DNA from: Gracilimonas sp035704785
Lineage (GTDB): Bacteria; Bacteroidota; Rhodothermia; Balneolales; Balneolaceae
Assembly (NCBI RefSeq): GCF_035704785.1
Contig: NZ_DASSWP010000165.1
Coordinates: forward strand, 1 to 17,048
Direction of reading: 5' to 3'
Length of the DNA stretch: 17,048 nucleotides
The translations under genes were made by a program, and so were the position numbers. This document shows, one piece after another, positions 5,974 to 14,767 of this stretch (its first letter is position 1; the number at the start of each line of letters is the position of its first letter). The notes beneath the pieces are model-generated. The model was not told where the DNA came from. It was given only the letters and a program-made list of their open reading frames with translations, and made no database searches.

Positions 5974-8058
5974 ATGGCCAAGAAAAAAACGGCATCCAAA
6001 AAAACTAAGAAATCAGCATCCAACGTAGAATGGAAAGAAGTAGCCCGACTTATGCTTACATCAAGGGCTATGGATGAAAAAGAAGAAACCGAATTGGTTC
6101 CCAATAAAAAAGTGCTTTACCAGTTTTCAGCCCGGGGACACGAGCTTGGGCAGATCTTGCTAGGCAATTTATTAACCAATAAGCATGATGCTGCAAGTGC
6201 ATATTACCGCTCGCGTCCCCTTTTATTAACCTTGGGACTATCCGAAGAAGATGCTATGGCTGCACCCATGGCGAAATCAGGTGGCTACAGTGATGGCCGT
6301 GATATTGGTGTTGTTTGTAACAAACCGGAAGAAGACGGCCCGAAAGTTTTACCAATGGCCGGAGATGTGGGCTCCCAATACACGCCTGCAATTGGCTGGG
6401 CTCAGGGTATTGAGTATCGTAAAAACGTACTTGGTGAAAAGGAATATGATAAAGCAATATCAGTAATTCTTGGGGGAGATGGTTCAGTTGCAACAAACGG
6501 CTTTTGGTCGGCCCTGACCATTGCTACCACGCAAAATCTTCCCGTACTTTTTTATATAGAGGATAATGGATATGGGATTTCGGTAACAAGTGAATATCAA
6601 ACTCCGGGCGGAAAGATCAGTAATAATCTTCAGTCTTTTAATAACCTGAAAATTTATGATGGAGATGGAACGGATCCTGAAGAGGCAGCTTCATTATTAG
6701 AAGAATCAGTGGATTATGTGCGTAACCGAAAAGGGCCTGCCTTAATTCGGCTAACTGTACCAAGATTAAATGGGCATTCTTATCAGGATAATCAAGCCTA
6801 TAAGGATGAAGAGTTGCTGAAAAAAGAGCAAAAAAATGATCCACTGAAAAAGTTGAAAGACTTTATGGTTCCTGGTCAGATCACAGAAAAGACCTGGAAG
6901 AGCTGGGAAAAGAAAGCCAAAGGAGCCATAGAAAAATCGGCAGAAGCAGCTTTAAACCGACCGGAGCCCGACACTTCTCAAACTGAAAAATATGCGTTTG
7001 CAGAAGAAGAAGTGCAGACCATTGGCGGACTTGTTGTAGAAGGGCATGAATTCCCTAAATCAACAGAAGAGCCAAACCCGGAAAAGCAGCGGATCAATAT
7101 TGTTGAAGCCATCCGACGAACATTGAAATATGAATTGGAAACTAATCCAAAGCTTATGGTTTTTGGGGAAGATGTTGGGATGAAAGGAGGAGTTCATGCC
7201 GCAACAATGGATCTTCAGTCTCAATTTGGAGAGGAACGTGTTTTTGATACCAGTCTTTCTGAGGAAGGAATTATTGGCCGTGCGGTTGGTTTAGCTTATT
7301 CGGGACTAATGCCGGTTGCTGAAATTCAATTTAGAAAATATGCTGATCCTGCCACAGAGCAACTCAATAATTGTGGAACAATCCGGTGGAGAACAGCTAA
7401 TCGCTTTGCTGCTCCAATTGTAGTTCGTATGCCCGGTGGATTTGCTAAATGTGGAGATCCATGGCATAGTATGAGTAACGAGGTATTTTTCACCCATGCC
7501 ATTGGTTGGCAGCTGGCCATGCCCAGTAATGCTGAAGACGCAGTAGGACTTTTGCGTTCGGCTATGCGTAGCAATAACCCTACTATCTTCTTTGAACACC
7601 GAAATCTATTGGACGCAAAATATTCCCGAAAACCTTATCCCGGAGATGAGTTTATCGTACCTTTTGGAAAAGCTAAAAAGCTGAAAGAGGGTGATGATAT
7701 TACAATAGTAACCTGGGGAGCGATGTGTGAACGAAGTGAAGAGGCTGTTGAAAATCTTGGAATTTCAGCCGATGTATTAGATTTGCGAACACTTATGCCG
7801 TGGGATAAAGAAGCCGTTTTAGAATCAATTCGTCGAACAAGCCGATGTTTGATCGTTCATGAAGATAACAAAACTGCAGGTTTTGGAGCCGAGATAGCAG
7901 CGGTACTTGTGCGTGATGCTTTCACCTATCTGGATGCCCCGGTAGAGCGCATCACGATGCCCGATATTCCTGTTCCTTATAATGTTGGGCTTATGGAGTC
8001 GGTGTTACCAACTACTCAAAAAATAGCAGATAAAATTCAAGATCTTCTCTCTTTCTAA
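5974..8058 (+). CDS. 2-oxo acid dehydrogenase E1, fused alpha and beta subunits (branched-chain type)
   Basis: This thiamine-diphosphate enzyme carries out oxidative decarboxylation of a 2-oxo acid and acylates the lipoyl group of an E2 partner. Residues about 20-320 are the E1-alpha half, with the TPP/Mg motif starting at GDGS (168-171) and ending in EDN (N198). A charged, low-complexity linker follows, and from about 373 (RINIVEAIRRTL) comes the E1-beta half, with FGEDVG, the SEEGIIGRAVGLA segment, and the C-terminal transketolase domain ending near MPDIPVPYN. At 694 residues it equals the sum of both subunits; such fusions are frequent in Bacteroidota. The Lys-rich N-terminus is probably disordered. 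Branched-chain 2-oxo acids are the likeliest substrate, but pyruvate-like substrates cannot be excluded. E2 and E3 genes are not in the window. No Shine-Dalgarno site precedes the ATG. A terminator-like hairpin follows the stop. Confidence 0.9.
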   Translation: MAKKKTASKKTKKSASNVEWKEVARLMLTSRAMDEKEETELVPNKKVLYQFSARGHELGQILLGNLLTNKHDAASAYYRSRPLLLTLGLSEEDAMAAPMAKSGGYSDGRDIGVVCNKPEEDGPKVLPMAGDVGSQYTPAIGWAQGIEYRKNVLGEKEYDKAISVILGGDGSVATNGFWSALTIATTQNLPVLFYIEDNGYGISVTSEYQTPGGKISNNLQSFNNLKIYDGDGTDPEEAASLLEESVDYVRNRKGPALIRLTVPRLNGHSYQDNQAYKDEELLKKEQKNDPLKKLKDFMVPGQITEKTWKSWEKKAKGAIEKSAEAALNRPEPDTSQTEKYAFAEEEVQTIGGLVVEGHEFPKSTEEPNPEKQRINIVEAIRRTLKYELETNPKLMVFGEDVGMKGGVHAATMDLQSQFGEERVFDTSLSEEGIIGRAVGLAYSGLMPVAEIQFRKYADPATEQLNNCGTIRWRTANRFAAPIVVRMPGGFAKCGDPWHSMSNEVFFTHAIGWQLAMPSNAEDAVGLLRSAMRSNNPTIFFEHRNLLDAKYSRKPYPGDEFIVPFGKAKKLKEGDDITIVTWGAMCERSEEAVENLGISADVLDLRTLMPWDKEAVLESIRRTSRCLIVHEDNKTAGFGAEIAAVLVRDAFTYLDAPVERITMPDIPVPYNVGLMESVLPTTQKIADKIQDLLSF

Positions 8059-8090
8059 GCTCATTGAAATTTGTTACATGAGGCTTTTTT
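8057..8090 (+). terminator. Probable intrinsic terminator after the E1 gene
   Basis: AAGCTCAT (8057-8064) pairs with ATGAGGCTT (8078-8086) as an 8-bp stem with one bulged G, around a 13-base loop, and runs into six T residues (8085-8090). It overlaps the stop codon. The long loop and bulge make it weaker than the 5S and hflC terminators. Confidence 0.6.
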
Positions 8091-8160
8091 AATTTTGAGC
8101 TGATAGAGTTTTCTATGAGTAATCTCTACTTTAAGGGGCATTCAAAATAAAAAAAGAGCT

Positions 8161-9966
8161 TTGAGACTCGGTACTAAAATTATCATTGGCTTTATCTGTA
8201 TTAGCCTGCTGTTGGTTTTTATTGGATTTATATCTGATAAATTCACTTCTGAAATCAGGCAAGAACAGTTGCGCTCTGTAAATGAAGCATCTCAGGTTGT
8301 AATCTATACCGGAGATATGGAGCGAAGTCTGTTTCAAAGCCTGATCTTTTTAAATAGCATTCGTGAAGCTCTAATTGTTGAAAAAGATTACAACACAATT
8401 CAGAAATTACCTGCTGTAACCAACCTTACCTCACAATTTGATACAGAGCTGGAACAATTTGAGTCTGCCTTAGGAGAATTAGAATTGTTATTGGGGAATA
8501 ATGAGAGTTTGCCTGAAGATGTAAACGAGCTTCTTATGAGCTATGAAGTTTACAAGTCTATTTCAAGGGAGTGGTTGAGTTTGGGAGAGGAAAATTCCAC
8601 TCAAGCTAATCTGATGTTTATAAACTCTATTGAACCATATTTCAGGAATAATATTATTCCTGAAATCACTCAGTTAAGGAACTATGTTCTTGAAATTCAG
8701 CAAGATAGGAATCAGTTATTAGATGAGTCGTTAAAACAAGCGGCAAGTGTAAACTATTTTGCCACAGCATTTTCGGTCTTTCTGGCAATTGTATTGGCTG
8801 TATATATTTATAGGTCTATTGCAAACCCATTATCAAGAGTGAGTAACTCGGCTAAGATGATCGGGGAGGGTAAATTGGATGAGCGGATCAAAGTTACTTC
8901 AAATGATGAAATAGGGGAACTTGCAAAAGCCTTCAATACAATGGCCGCAGGCCTTCAAAAGTCTACGGTTTCTAAAGCTTATCTGGATAATATTATTGAA
9001 TCTATTCAAGAAGCCTTATTTGTAGCAGATAATGATGGAGTATTATTAAAGGCTAACTCTGCAGCAGCAAAGCTTGTAGGTTATGGAATAGATGAAATGA
9101 TGAATAAGCCATTGTCTATGGTTTATAACTTTTCGGAAATGGGTGAGGTGTATAGTGAAAAACATAGTACTGATCATTCATTTGAGTTTTCTTTAGTTCA
9201 TAAGAACAGTCATAGTATCCCGGTTTTATTTTCTGAAGCCGAGCTATTAGATAATCAAGGAAATAAAGTTGGTAGTGTTGCAGTGGCAAGTGATATTTCT
9301 GAAAGAAAAAAAGCAGAGAAAAAAATTCGAGACTCGCTTAAAGAAAAAGAAGTGATGTTAGCTGAAATTCACCATAGGGTGAAAAATAATTTGGCGGTGA
9401 TTTCAGGCCTGCTTCAACTGCAAAGTTTTAAAGCTAACAATACAGATGTTGAAAAAGCACTTGGCGACAGCCAGATGCGAATACAGTCCATTGCATTGGT
9501 TCATGAAATGTTGTATAAAAGTGAATCCCTTGCCTATATCAAATATGACAAATATATAAATGATCTGCTTCAGGCTATTAGCAGCATGCATATGAATGAT
9601 GGTAAGCATATAAAGCTGGTCGCTGAAGTAGATGAGTCAATTTCATTAAGTGTAAATCAAGCCATTCCCTGTTCCCTTTTAATAAATGAACTTGTCGTAA
9701 ATGCCTTTAAACATGCTTTTAATAATAGTAAAGAAGGGGAGATCAAAGTAGGAGCGATTGATCAGGATGGAAAGATAATAATGACTATTTCTGATAATGG
9801 GAGTGGATTTGATATCGAGAAATTTACCGATTCCGACTCTCTGGGTGCTACTTTAATTAAAACACTGAGTATGCAGTTAAATGGTGATTTTGAAATTTTA
9901 AAAAGCCCCGGGTTTTCAGGGAGTGCATTTAGGATCCGGTTCAGTAAAAAACTTAATAAGCTATAA
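8161..9966 (+). CDS. Membrane sensor histidine kinase, HAMP-PAS-HisKA_2-HATPase
   Basis: This is a transmembrane sensor that should autophosphorylate on His and pass the phosphate to a response regulator. Order of parts: membrane segment 1 (about 7-24), a mostly helical periplasmic region (about 25-198), membrane segment 2 (about 199-218), HAMP (about 219-270, including NDEIGELAKAFNTM), a PAS domain (about 275-385), then HisKA_2 with the H-box EIHHRVKNNL (H404/H405), and the ATPase domain with the N-box LLINELVVNAFKHAF and the DNGSGF box near 545-550. The four-helix-like sensor region has no recognisable ligand motif. The start is TTG, chosen because MRLGTKIIIGF fits this family and no ATG or GTG lies between it and the upstream in-frame stop; AGAG is very near the start. 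No response regulator is adjacent; the next gene encodes a SpoIIE-type phosphatase. Confidence 0.88.
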   Translation: MRLGTKIIIGFICISLLLVFIGFISDKFTSEIRQEQLRSVNEASQVVIYTGDMERSLFQSLIFLNSIREALIVEKDYNTIQKLPAVTNLTSQFDTELEQFESALGELELLLGNNESLPEDVNELLMSYEVYKSISREWLSLGEENSTQANLMFINSIEPYFRNNIIPEITQLRNYVLEIQQDRNQLLDESLKQAASVNYFATAFSVFLAIVLAVYIYRSIANPLSRVSNSAKMIGEGKLDERIKVTSNDEIGELAKAFNTMAAGLQKSTVSKAYLDNIIESIQEALFVADNDGVLLKANSAAAKLVGYGIDEMMNKPLSMVYNFSEMGEVYSEKHSTDHSFEFSLVHKNSHSIPVLFSEAELLDNQGNKVGSVAVASDISERKKAEKKIRDSLKEKEVMLAEIHHRVKNNLAVISGLLQLQSFKANNTDVEKALGDSQMRIQSIALVHEMLYKSESLAYIKYDKYINDLLQAISSMHMNDGKHIKLVAEVDESISLSVNQAIPCSLLINELVVNAFKHAFNNSKEGEIKVGAIDQDGKIIMTISDNGSGFDIEKFTDSDSLGATLIKTLSMQLNGDFEILKSPGFSGSAFRIRFSKKLNKL

Positions 9967-10019
9967 ATCACATCTAAAAAAATAGGTAACAAAGCTTCTA
10001 AAAAATCGTAGCTTCGTCT

Positions 10020-10037
10020 TGGAGTTAATAAACTCCA
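10020..10037 (+). terminator. Small hairpin between kinase and phosphatase genes
   Basis: TGGAGTT (10020-10026) pairs perfectly with AACTCCA (10031-10037) around the loop AATA, followed by TTTAATT. The weak U-tract makes termination only possible. It sits in the 112-base gap, so it bears on whether the kinase and phosphatase are co-transcribed. Confidence 0.3.
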
Positions 10038-10078
10038 TTTAATTCAAATATGAAGCATATAATTAGGGCAATTAAAGG

Positions 10079-12613
10079 TTGTTAAATAAACGTTCCTATA
10101 TATTATTACTATGCGGTTTAGTTGGGGTGATCAGCTACTTTTTTGTTCGTCCGGATGTTGAATTCTATGCATCAGGTTCTATAGAGCAAAGTAAAGCAGA
10201 GACTGAAAATAACATCTCAAAAATAGCTCTGTTAACAGGTTTTTCAACGGATAGCTTATCAATGATGTCTGTTCGCAGACAACATCTTTCCTACTTTAAA
10301 TCTCTTAAAGATACCCTTGGTAGTGATGTTTCTCCAGCAATTCTAAATGAAAAGGGAATTCATATTCAAAGTTGGGAAACTATAATAGGAGTTCCCAAAA
10401 AGAGTAATGGGGTGTTTACAACACTTGATCAGTTATTTGATGAAGTAGGGAGGTTAAAATTAAATGTCTCAAACTCAGGAAAGATAATCAGGATAAAAAG
10501 TAATCCGGATAAGCCAAATCCCACTTTTATACAAGGAGATTCAATATTCACGATAGCTAAGTATTTAGTGGAGGGTGTTTTAGAATATGATTTGGAATCA
10601 TATGAACTGATTCAGAATAACTTTGAAGAATCAATGGAGGGTGAGGGGCAAAACCCTGATAGACTCATAAATAATGGTCTTGAATCTGAATCACTAGAAA
10701 TCACCTGGAAAAGTAAAAATGATACAGTTGGGTTACCCGAAAAACTAATCTTAAGATTACAACCTGTAGTCAGAGAGAGCAATGATGAACAAGGCTTTAA
10801 AACAGAGTTTGGGTATAGCATAGATTCATTTGCAGCACTTAATGAATTTGAGCCTGAGGACTTAAAGGCCGTTTCAGCAGGTAATGGAGACGATGACCTG
10901 TTGTTTTCTTATCTATTATTCAGTGCCTTATTTGTACTTGTCATATTTATTTTTTCTATAGGAATAAAAAATATCTTTAAAGGAAAAGTAGAATGGCGTA
11001 GGGCTTTAATAATTTTTATTGCTATGTCTGCAGGGGTTTATGGTTGGCGAGCTATCTATTACATGTACAGTTTTAATCCTTTTCTAAATAATGCCGGGAT
11101 ATTTGGCGGTACAATAAACAGTTTGATATTTGGTTTGGTCGTGGGCTTATATGCCGCACTGGCTTACATCAGTTGGGAAGCACTGGCACGATCTCAGAAC
11201 CAACGTCAGGTTGATATTATAGATGCTCTATGGCAGCGCAAGTTCTTTGTTAGTGAAACCGGTGCCGCCTTGGTTCATGGTTATGCTTTTGGTGGCATAG
11301 CAATTGGGGTGATATCCTCGATCTTATATTTTTCAGGCGAATTTTTGATACAGGCAGACAGTCAGTTTGGATTTGCAGAAGCAAGCATCACTCCAAATTT
11401 ACTTACCATAAATATGAGTTCTTGGACTACTACCTGGCTGGTAGGTATTGCACAAATTGGATTTGTTTATTCAATATTAAGGCATTGGATAAGCAGAAAT
11501 TGGCTGTCAGGAATTTTGGCAATTTTTATCTCCGGTATTTGCATAAGTGTATTGGGCAGACTGATCGGTACAAGCGGTACGGTTTTTCATGATATGGTTA
11601 TTTATATGGGAATAGCGGTCATATTCATTTATGCGATCCAAGAGTTTGGTTTGTTAACCGTTTGTACGGGATGGTGGTTCTTCTCGGTATTCTTTATGAT
11701 TCAACCTTACATAGGATCTGATTCAATTCAAGTTGCATATGTAGCCTGGGTGCAAGCATTTGTTATGGCCGGCCCATTGATCTATGGCTTTATTGCTTAC
11801 CGATACGGGGTCTCTGTTACAGAAGTAGGGGGTTATATCCCTGAATATGAGGAACGAATAGCACAGCATCTGCGGGTTGAAAAGGAAATTGAGATCGCTC
11901 GCGAAAGCCAGTATAAGTTAATGCCATTAAAAGCTCCACAAGTAGATGGTATTGATGTCTATGGTTTTTTCCTTCCTTCTTTTGAGGTAGGTGGCGATTA
12001 TTTCGACTATGTAACGAGTGAAGATACATCCGGGAATCCAACCGCTCTGAATATGGCTGTTGTGGATGTTTCAGGTAAAGCCATGAGAGCTGCAATGCCT
12101 GCGGTTTTCACCAGTGGATTGCTTCTTTCAAGGATGAAGGATGACATGCCTGCTGAAATTTTATCTCGCATTACAGAACCCATTTTTCACCGAACGGATA
12201 AACGAACTTTTATTACCTGTGCTCTTGCCCGCTACGAGTTCGATACTATGAAAATGAGCATAGCAAATGCGGGACATTGCAGGCCGATCCTGAAACGGAA
12301 TGGGATAGCGGAATACATTCATACCCCTGCTCCTGCTTATCCACTGGGAATAAAAAAGAATGTCACTTACAAAGCTGAAACTATTGCGATGAAAAAAGGA
12401 GATTTCTTCCTGCTTTATTCAGATGGTCTTCCAGAGGCAGTGAACGAAAAAGGTGAGCGCTTTGGGTTTGAAGAGGTGCCTCGGTTACTCGAATCTATTG
12501 CCACAGATTCTCTTTCTGCATACGAAATTGCACAAGAGATAAAACGTACTGTTCAAAAGTTTAGCAACTATCAATTGGCTGATGATACCACTATCATATG
12601 CCTGAAGATTTAA
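10079..12613 (+). CDS. SpoIIE/RsbU-type PP2C phosphatase with multi-spanning membrane region
   Basis: The C-terminal 250 residues are a PPM/PP2C phosphatase of the SpoIIE-RsbU class, which removes phosphate from Ser/Thr of anti-sigma antagonists in partner-switching systems. Seen here are GGDYFDY (638-644), VDVSGK (662-667), NAGH (730-733), LLYSDGLPEA (778-787) and DDTT (835-838), which include the expected metal-binding Asp residues. A helical linker (about 585-615, EERIAQHLRVEKEIEIA) precedes it. The N-terminal part has a membrane anchor (about 6-22), a large extracytoplasmic region (about 23-272) I cannot assign, and about nine further hydrophobic segments between 273 and 575. TTG at 10079 is the likeliest start: a stop codon lies in frame just before it. 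AAAGG abuts it with no spacing, while TAGGG lies 10 bases upstream, so the start is uncertain by some residues. No anti-sigma partner gene is nearby. Confidence 0.85.
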   Translation: MLNKRSYILLLCGLVGVISYFFVRPDVEFYASGSIEQSKAETENNISKIALLTGFSTDSLSMMSVRRQHLSYFKSLKDTLGSDVSPAILNEKGIHIQSWETIIGVPKKSNGVFTTLDQLFDEVGRLKLNVSNSGKIIRIKSNPDKPNPTFIQGDSIFTIAKYLVEGVLEYDLESYELIQNNFEESMEGEGQNPDRLINNGLESESLEITWKSKNDTVGLPEKLILRLQPVVRESNDEQGFKTEFGYSIDSFAALNEFEPEDLKAVSAGNGDDDLLFSYLLFSALFVLVIFIFSIGIKNIFKGKVEWRRALIIFIAMSAGVYGWRAIYYMYSFNPFLNNAGIFGGTINSLIFGLVVGLYAALAYISWEALARSQNQRQVDIIDALWQRKFFVSETGAALVHGYAFGGIAIGVISSILYFSGEFLIQADSQFGFAEASITPNLLTINMSSWTTTWLVGIAQIGFVYSILRHWISRNWLSGILAIFISGICISVLGRLIGTSGTVFHDMVIYMGIAVIFIYAIQEFGLLTVCTGWWFFSVFFMIQPYIGSDSIQVAYVAWVQAFVMAGPLIYGFIAYRYGVSVTEVGGYIPEYEERIAQHLRVEKEIEIARESQYKLMPLKAPQVDGIDVYGFFLPSFEVGGDYFDYVTSEDTSGNPTALNMAVVDVSGKAMRAAMPAVFTSGLLLSRMKDDMPAEILSRITEPIFHRTDKRTFITCALARYEFDTMKMSIANAGHCRPILKRNGIAEYIHTPAPAYPLGIKKNVTYKAETIAMKKGDFFLLYSDGLPEAVNEKGERFGFEEVPRLLESIATDSLSAYEIAQEIKRTVQKFSNYQLADDTTIICLKI

Positions 12614-12693
12614 CAATGTATCTTAGGATTTAAAAAACAAAAAGCACTTTAAAACTGTACCACCAAAAACAAGATTGTGTTACAGTGTTAAAG

Positions 12694-12701
12694 TATATTT
12701 C
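12694..12701 (+). promoter_or_regulatory. Putative -7 promoter box TATATTTC for hflKC
   Basis: TATATTTC matches seven of eight TAnnTTTG positions and lies 30 bases before the hflK ATG. TTG at 12675-12677 is upstream with a 16-base gap, shorter than the usual Bacteroidota spacing. The 118-base gap before hflK holds no other clear signal, and no terminator for the preceding gene. Confidence 0.35.
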
Positions 12702-12731
12702 TCTCAAAAAAGTAAATCAAACTAATAAAAC

Positions 12732-13742
12732 ATGGCTCAAGAACAAGATTTCGAATTTAATGTTCCGCCACAGTTTGAGAAAGTCACGAAAAACATCCGC
12801 ATAATTATAATTGGATTGATCGTTTTATTTCTCGGCTTTACAACATTTTTTACCGTAGATCCGGAAGAAGTGGGAATTGTAGTGCGGCTTGGTAAATATG
12901 TAAAAACCGTAGAACCAGGGCTGAACTATAAGATCCCTTTGATAGATCAGGTAGAAAAAGTACCAGTTGAACGACAACTAAAGCAGGAATTTGGGTATCG
13001 TACCGTAAGTACCGGAGTGCAAACCCAATATCAAAAAGCAGGATATGAAGACGAATCATTAATGCTAACAGGTGACCTGAACCTTGCCGATGTGGAATGG
13101 GTGGTTCAATATCGAATTAACGATCCATATTCTTATTTGTTCAAAGTAAGAAATGCCGAATCTACACTTTCTGATATTTCTGAAGCAGCCATGCGGCAAA
13201 TTGTAGGCGACCGAACGGTAAATGAGGTATTGACTGTTGGCCGTGCTGAAGTAGCTATCGAGGCGCGAAATCTGATGCAATCACTGGTTTCAGAATATGA
13301 GCTGGGTATTACTATCGAGCAGGTAGTGTTGCAGGATATTAACCCGCCAAATCCAGTTAAGCCATCCTTCAACGCCGTTAATGAGGCTCAGCAAGAGCGT
13401 GAGACTCTCATCAACCAAGCAAAAGCGGATTATAACCGGGTAATTCCAAGAGCCCGTGGTCAGGCAGAGGCAACTATTCAAAAAGCCGAAGGTTATGCCT
13501 CAGAAAGAGTCAACAATGCGCAGGGTGAAGTTTCCCGATTCAATGATCTGTATGCGGAATACATTAAAGCACCTGAAGTGACGAAGCAACGAATATTCTT
13601 AGAAACTATGGAAGAGATAATCCCCAAAATGGGCAAGAAAATAATTACGGATGAAAGTGGAAGTAATGTGCTTCCGCTGCTGCAAATGCAGATAGACGGA
13701 ACAGGTTCATCTTCATCTCAAAATAATAATGGAGGCAACTAA
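12732..13742 (+). CDS. hflK: HflK-like subunit of the FtsH-associated HflKC complex
   Basis: HflK is an SPFH/band-7 membrane protein that with HflC builds a large cage around the FtsH protease and modulates its proteolysis. One membrane segment lies at about 22-41 (IRIIIIGLIVLFLGFTTFF) after a short cytoplasmic tail, followed by the band-7 domain starting VDPEEVGIVVRLGKYVKTVEPGLNYKIP. Family-specific features are QDINPPNPVKPSFNAVNEAQQERE, the coiled-coil segment rich in Ala/Glu (about 215-275), and the ending APEVTKQRIFLETMEEIIPK. The C-terminus ends in a Ser/Asn/Gly-rich tail. It is shorter (336) than E. coli HflK (419), mainly at the N-terminus. There is no Shine-Dalgarno site before its ATG. 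The stop codon overlaps the hflC start (TAATG). FtsH itself is not in the window. Confidence 0.92.
   Translation: MAQEQDFEFNVPPQFEKVTKNIRIIIIGLIVLFLGFTTFFTVDPEEVGIVVRLGKYVKTVEPGLNYKIPLIDQVEKVPVERQLKQEFGYRTVSTGVQTQYQKAGYEDESLMLTGDLNLADVEWVVQYRINDPYSYLFKVRNAESTLSDISEAAMRQIVGDRTVNEVLTVGRAEVAIEARNLMQSLVSEYELGITIEQVVLQDINPPNPVKPSFNAVNEAQQERETLINQAKADYNRVIPRARGQAEATIQKAEGYASERVNNAQGEVSRFNDLYAEYIKAPEVTKQRIFLETMEEIIPKMGKKIITDESGSNVLPLLQMQIDGTGSSSSQNNNGGN
13731..13735 (+). promoter_or_regulatory. Strong ribosome binding site for hflC
   Basis: GGAGG lies inside the last codons of hflK, 6 bases before the hflC ATG at 13742. It is the strongest Shine-Dalgarno site in the window and, with the TAATG overlap, points to coupled translation that would keep the two subunits in balance. 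Confidence 0.8.
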
Positions 13743-14689
13743 TGAGTAAGTCAAAAAAAATAATCGCGGCCGTTATTGGAATTGCAGTATTTTTAACGGT
13801 ACTCGATGGCCTTTATATTTTACATGAAACAGAACAGGCCATTATTACTCAGTTTGGGGATCCCGTTGGAGGAGAAGTAACAGCACCGGGTCTTAAGTTT
13901 AAGATCCCATTTATTCAAGACGTTAATTACTTTGATAAGCGATATCTGGAATGGGATGGTGACAGAAATCAAATACCAACGAAAGATAAGAAATTCATAT
14001 TTGTGGATTCTTATGCCCGCTGGCAAATAACCGACCCATTGCAGTTTTATCAAAGATTAGGAAATGAACGTGGTGCACAATCACGTTTGGATGACATCCT
14101 GGATGGGGAAACCCGAAATGCTATTGCGTCTCACGATCTATTGGAAATTGTTAGATCGAGTAATCGAGAACCCGACACCACCGGTTCCTTAATGCTGGAA
14201 GTGGTCGAGGATTCTCTACAAGACATTGAAACGGGGCGGCAGCAAATTCAGGAAGATATTCAAAGACTGGCTAATGAAAGAGCTGAAGAACTTGGAATCG
14301 CCATATTAGACTTTAGAATCAAACGGGTGAGTTATGTGGAAGAAGTGCGCCAAACGGTGTACGATCGCATGATCTCAGAACGTAATCGAATTGCCGATGA
14401 ATTTAGATCTGAAGGTCAAGGTGAAGCATCCCGTATTAATGGTGAAAAAGAGAGAGATTTAGCTCGAATTCAATCAGAAGCCTATCGCGAAGCAGAAATT
14501 ATCAGAGGTGAGGCTGATGCCCGGGCAGCGGCTATTTACAACGCTGCATATAACCAAAATAATCAAGCTCGTGAGTTCTATTCATTCATACGCTCGATGG
14601 ATGCTTATACCAAAACGATGGATAAAGAAACCAATATCATACTTTCAACAGATAGCGATTTCTTTCAATACTTGAATCAGATTGATTAG
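13742..14689 (+). CDS. hflC: HflC-like subunit of the FtsH-associated HflKC complex
   Basis: This is the partner of HflK in the membrane cage around FtsH. A membrane segment at about 6-27 (IIAAVIGIAVFLTVLDGLYIL) is followed by the band-7/SPFH domain: ETEQAIITQFGDPVGGEVTAPGLKFKIPFIQDVNYFDKR is typical of HflC, as are DSYARWQITDPLQFYQ, GIAILDFRIKRVSYVEEV and the Arg/Glu-rich coiled coil SERNRIADEFRSEGQGEA. The end, with REFYSFIRSMDAYTKTM and STDSDFFQYL, also matches HflC. Length 315 against 334 in E. coli. The ATG overlaps the hflK stop by one base. A strong intrinsic terminator lies 26 bases after the stop, so hflKC is a two-gene unit. Confidence 0.93.
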   Translation: MSKSKKIIAAVIGIAVFLTVLDGLYILHETEQAIITQFGDPVGGEVTAPGLKFKIPFIQDVNYFDKRYLEWDGDRNQIPTKDKKFIFVDSYARWQITDPLQFYQRLGNERGAQSRLDDILDGETRNAIASHDLLEIVRSSNREPDTTGSLMLEVVEDSLQDIETGRQQIQEDIQRLANERAEELGIAILDFRIKRVSYVEEVRQTVYDRMISERNRIADEFRSEGQGEASRINGEKERDLARIQSEAYREAEIIRGEADARAAAIYNAAYNQNNQAREFYSFIRSMDAYTKTMDKETNIILSTDSDFFQYLNQID

Positions 14690-14715
14690 GATAATTAAGT
14701 CTTAATCGTATCTTT

Positions 14716-14747
14716 AAAAGCACGAGTGTTGATCTCGTGCTTTTTTT
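14716..14747 (+). terminator. Rho-independent terminator of hflKC
   Basis: AAAAGCACGAG (14716-14726) pairs perfectly with CTCGTGCTTTT (14734-14744) around a 7-base loop, and the T-tract runs from 14741 to 14747. The A-rich 5' arm may also let it act in the opposite direction. Confidence 0.93.
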
Positions 14748-14767
14748 GTTTAAGACACTTTAAGTTC

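Noticed and set aside
7306..7599. Two overlapping minus-strand frames of 82 and 97 codons
   Set aside because: Both are antisense to the E1-beta half, in different frames, with no recognisable protein features.
14726..14767. Upstream ATG extension of the small membrane protein
   Set aside because: It would place the first codons inside the hflC terminator; the ATG at 14768 gives a more sensible N-terminus.
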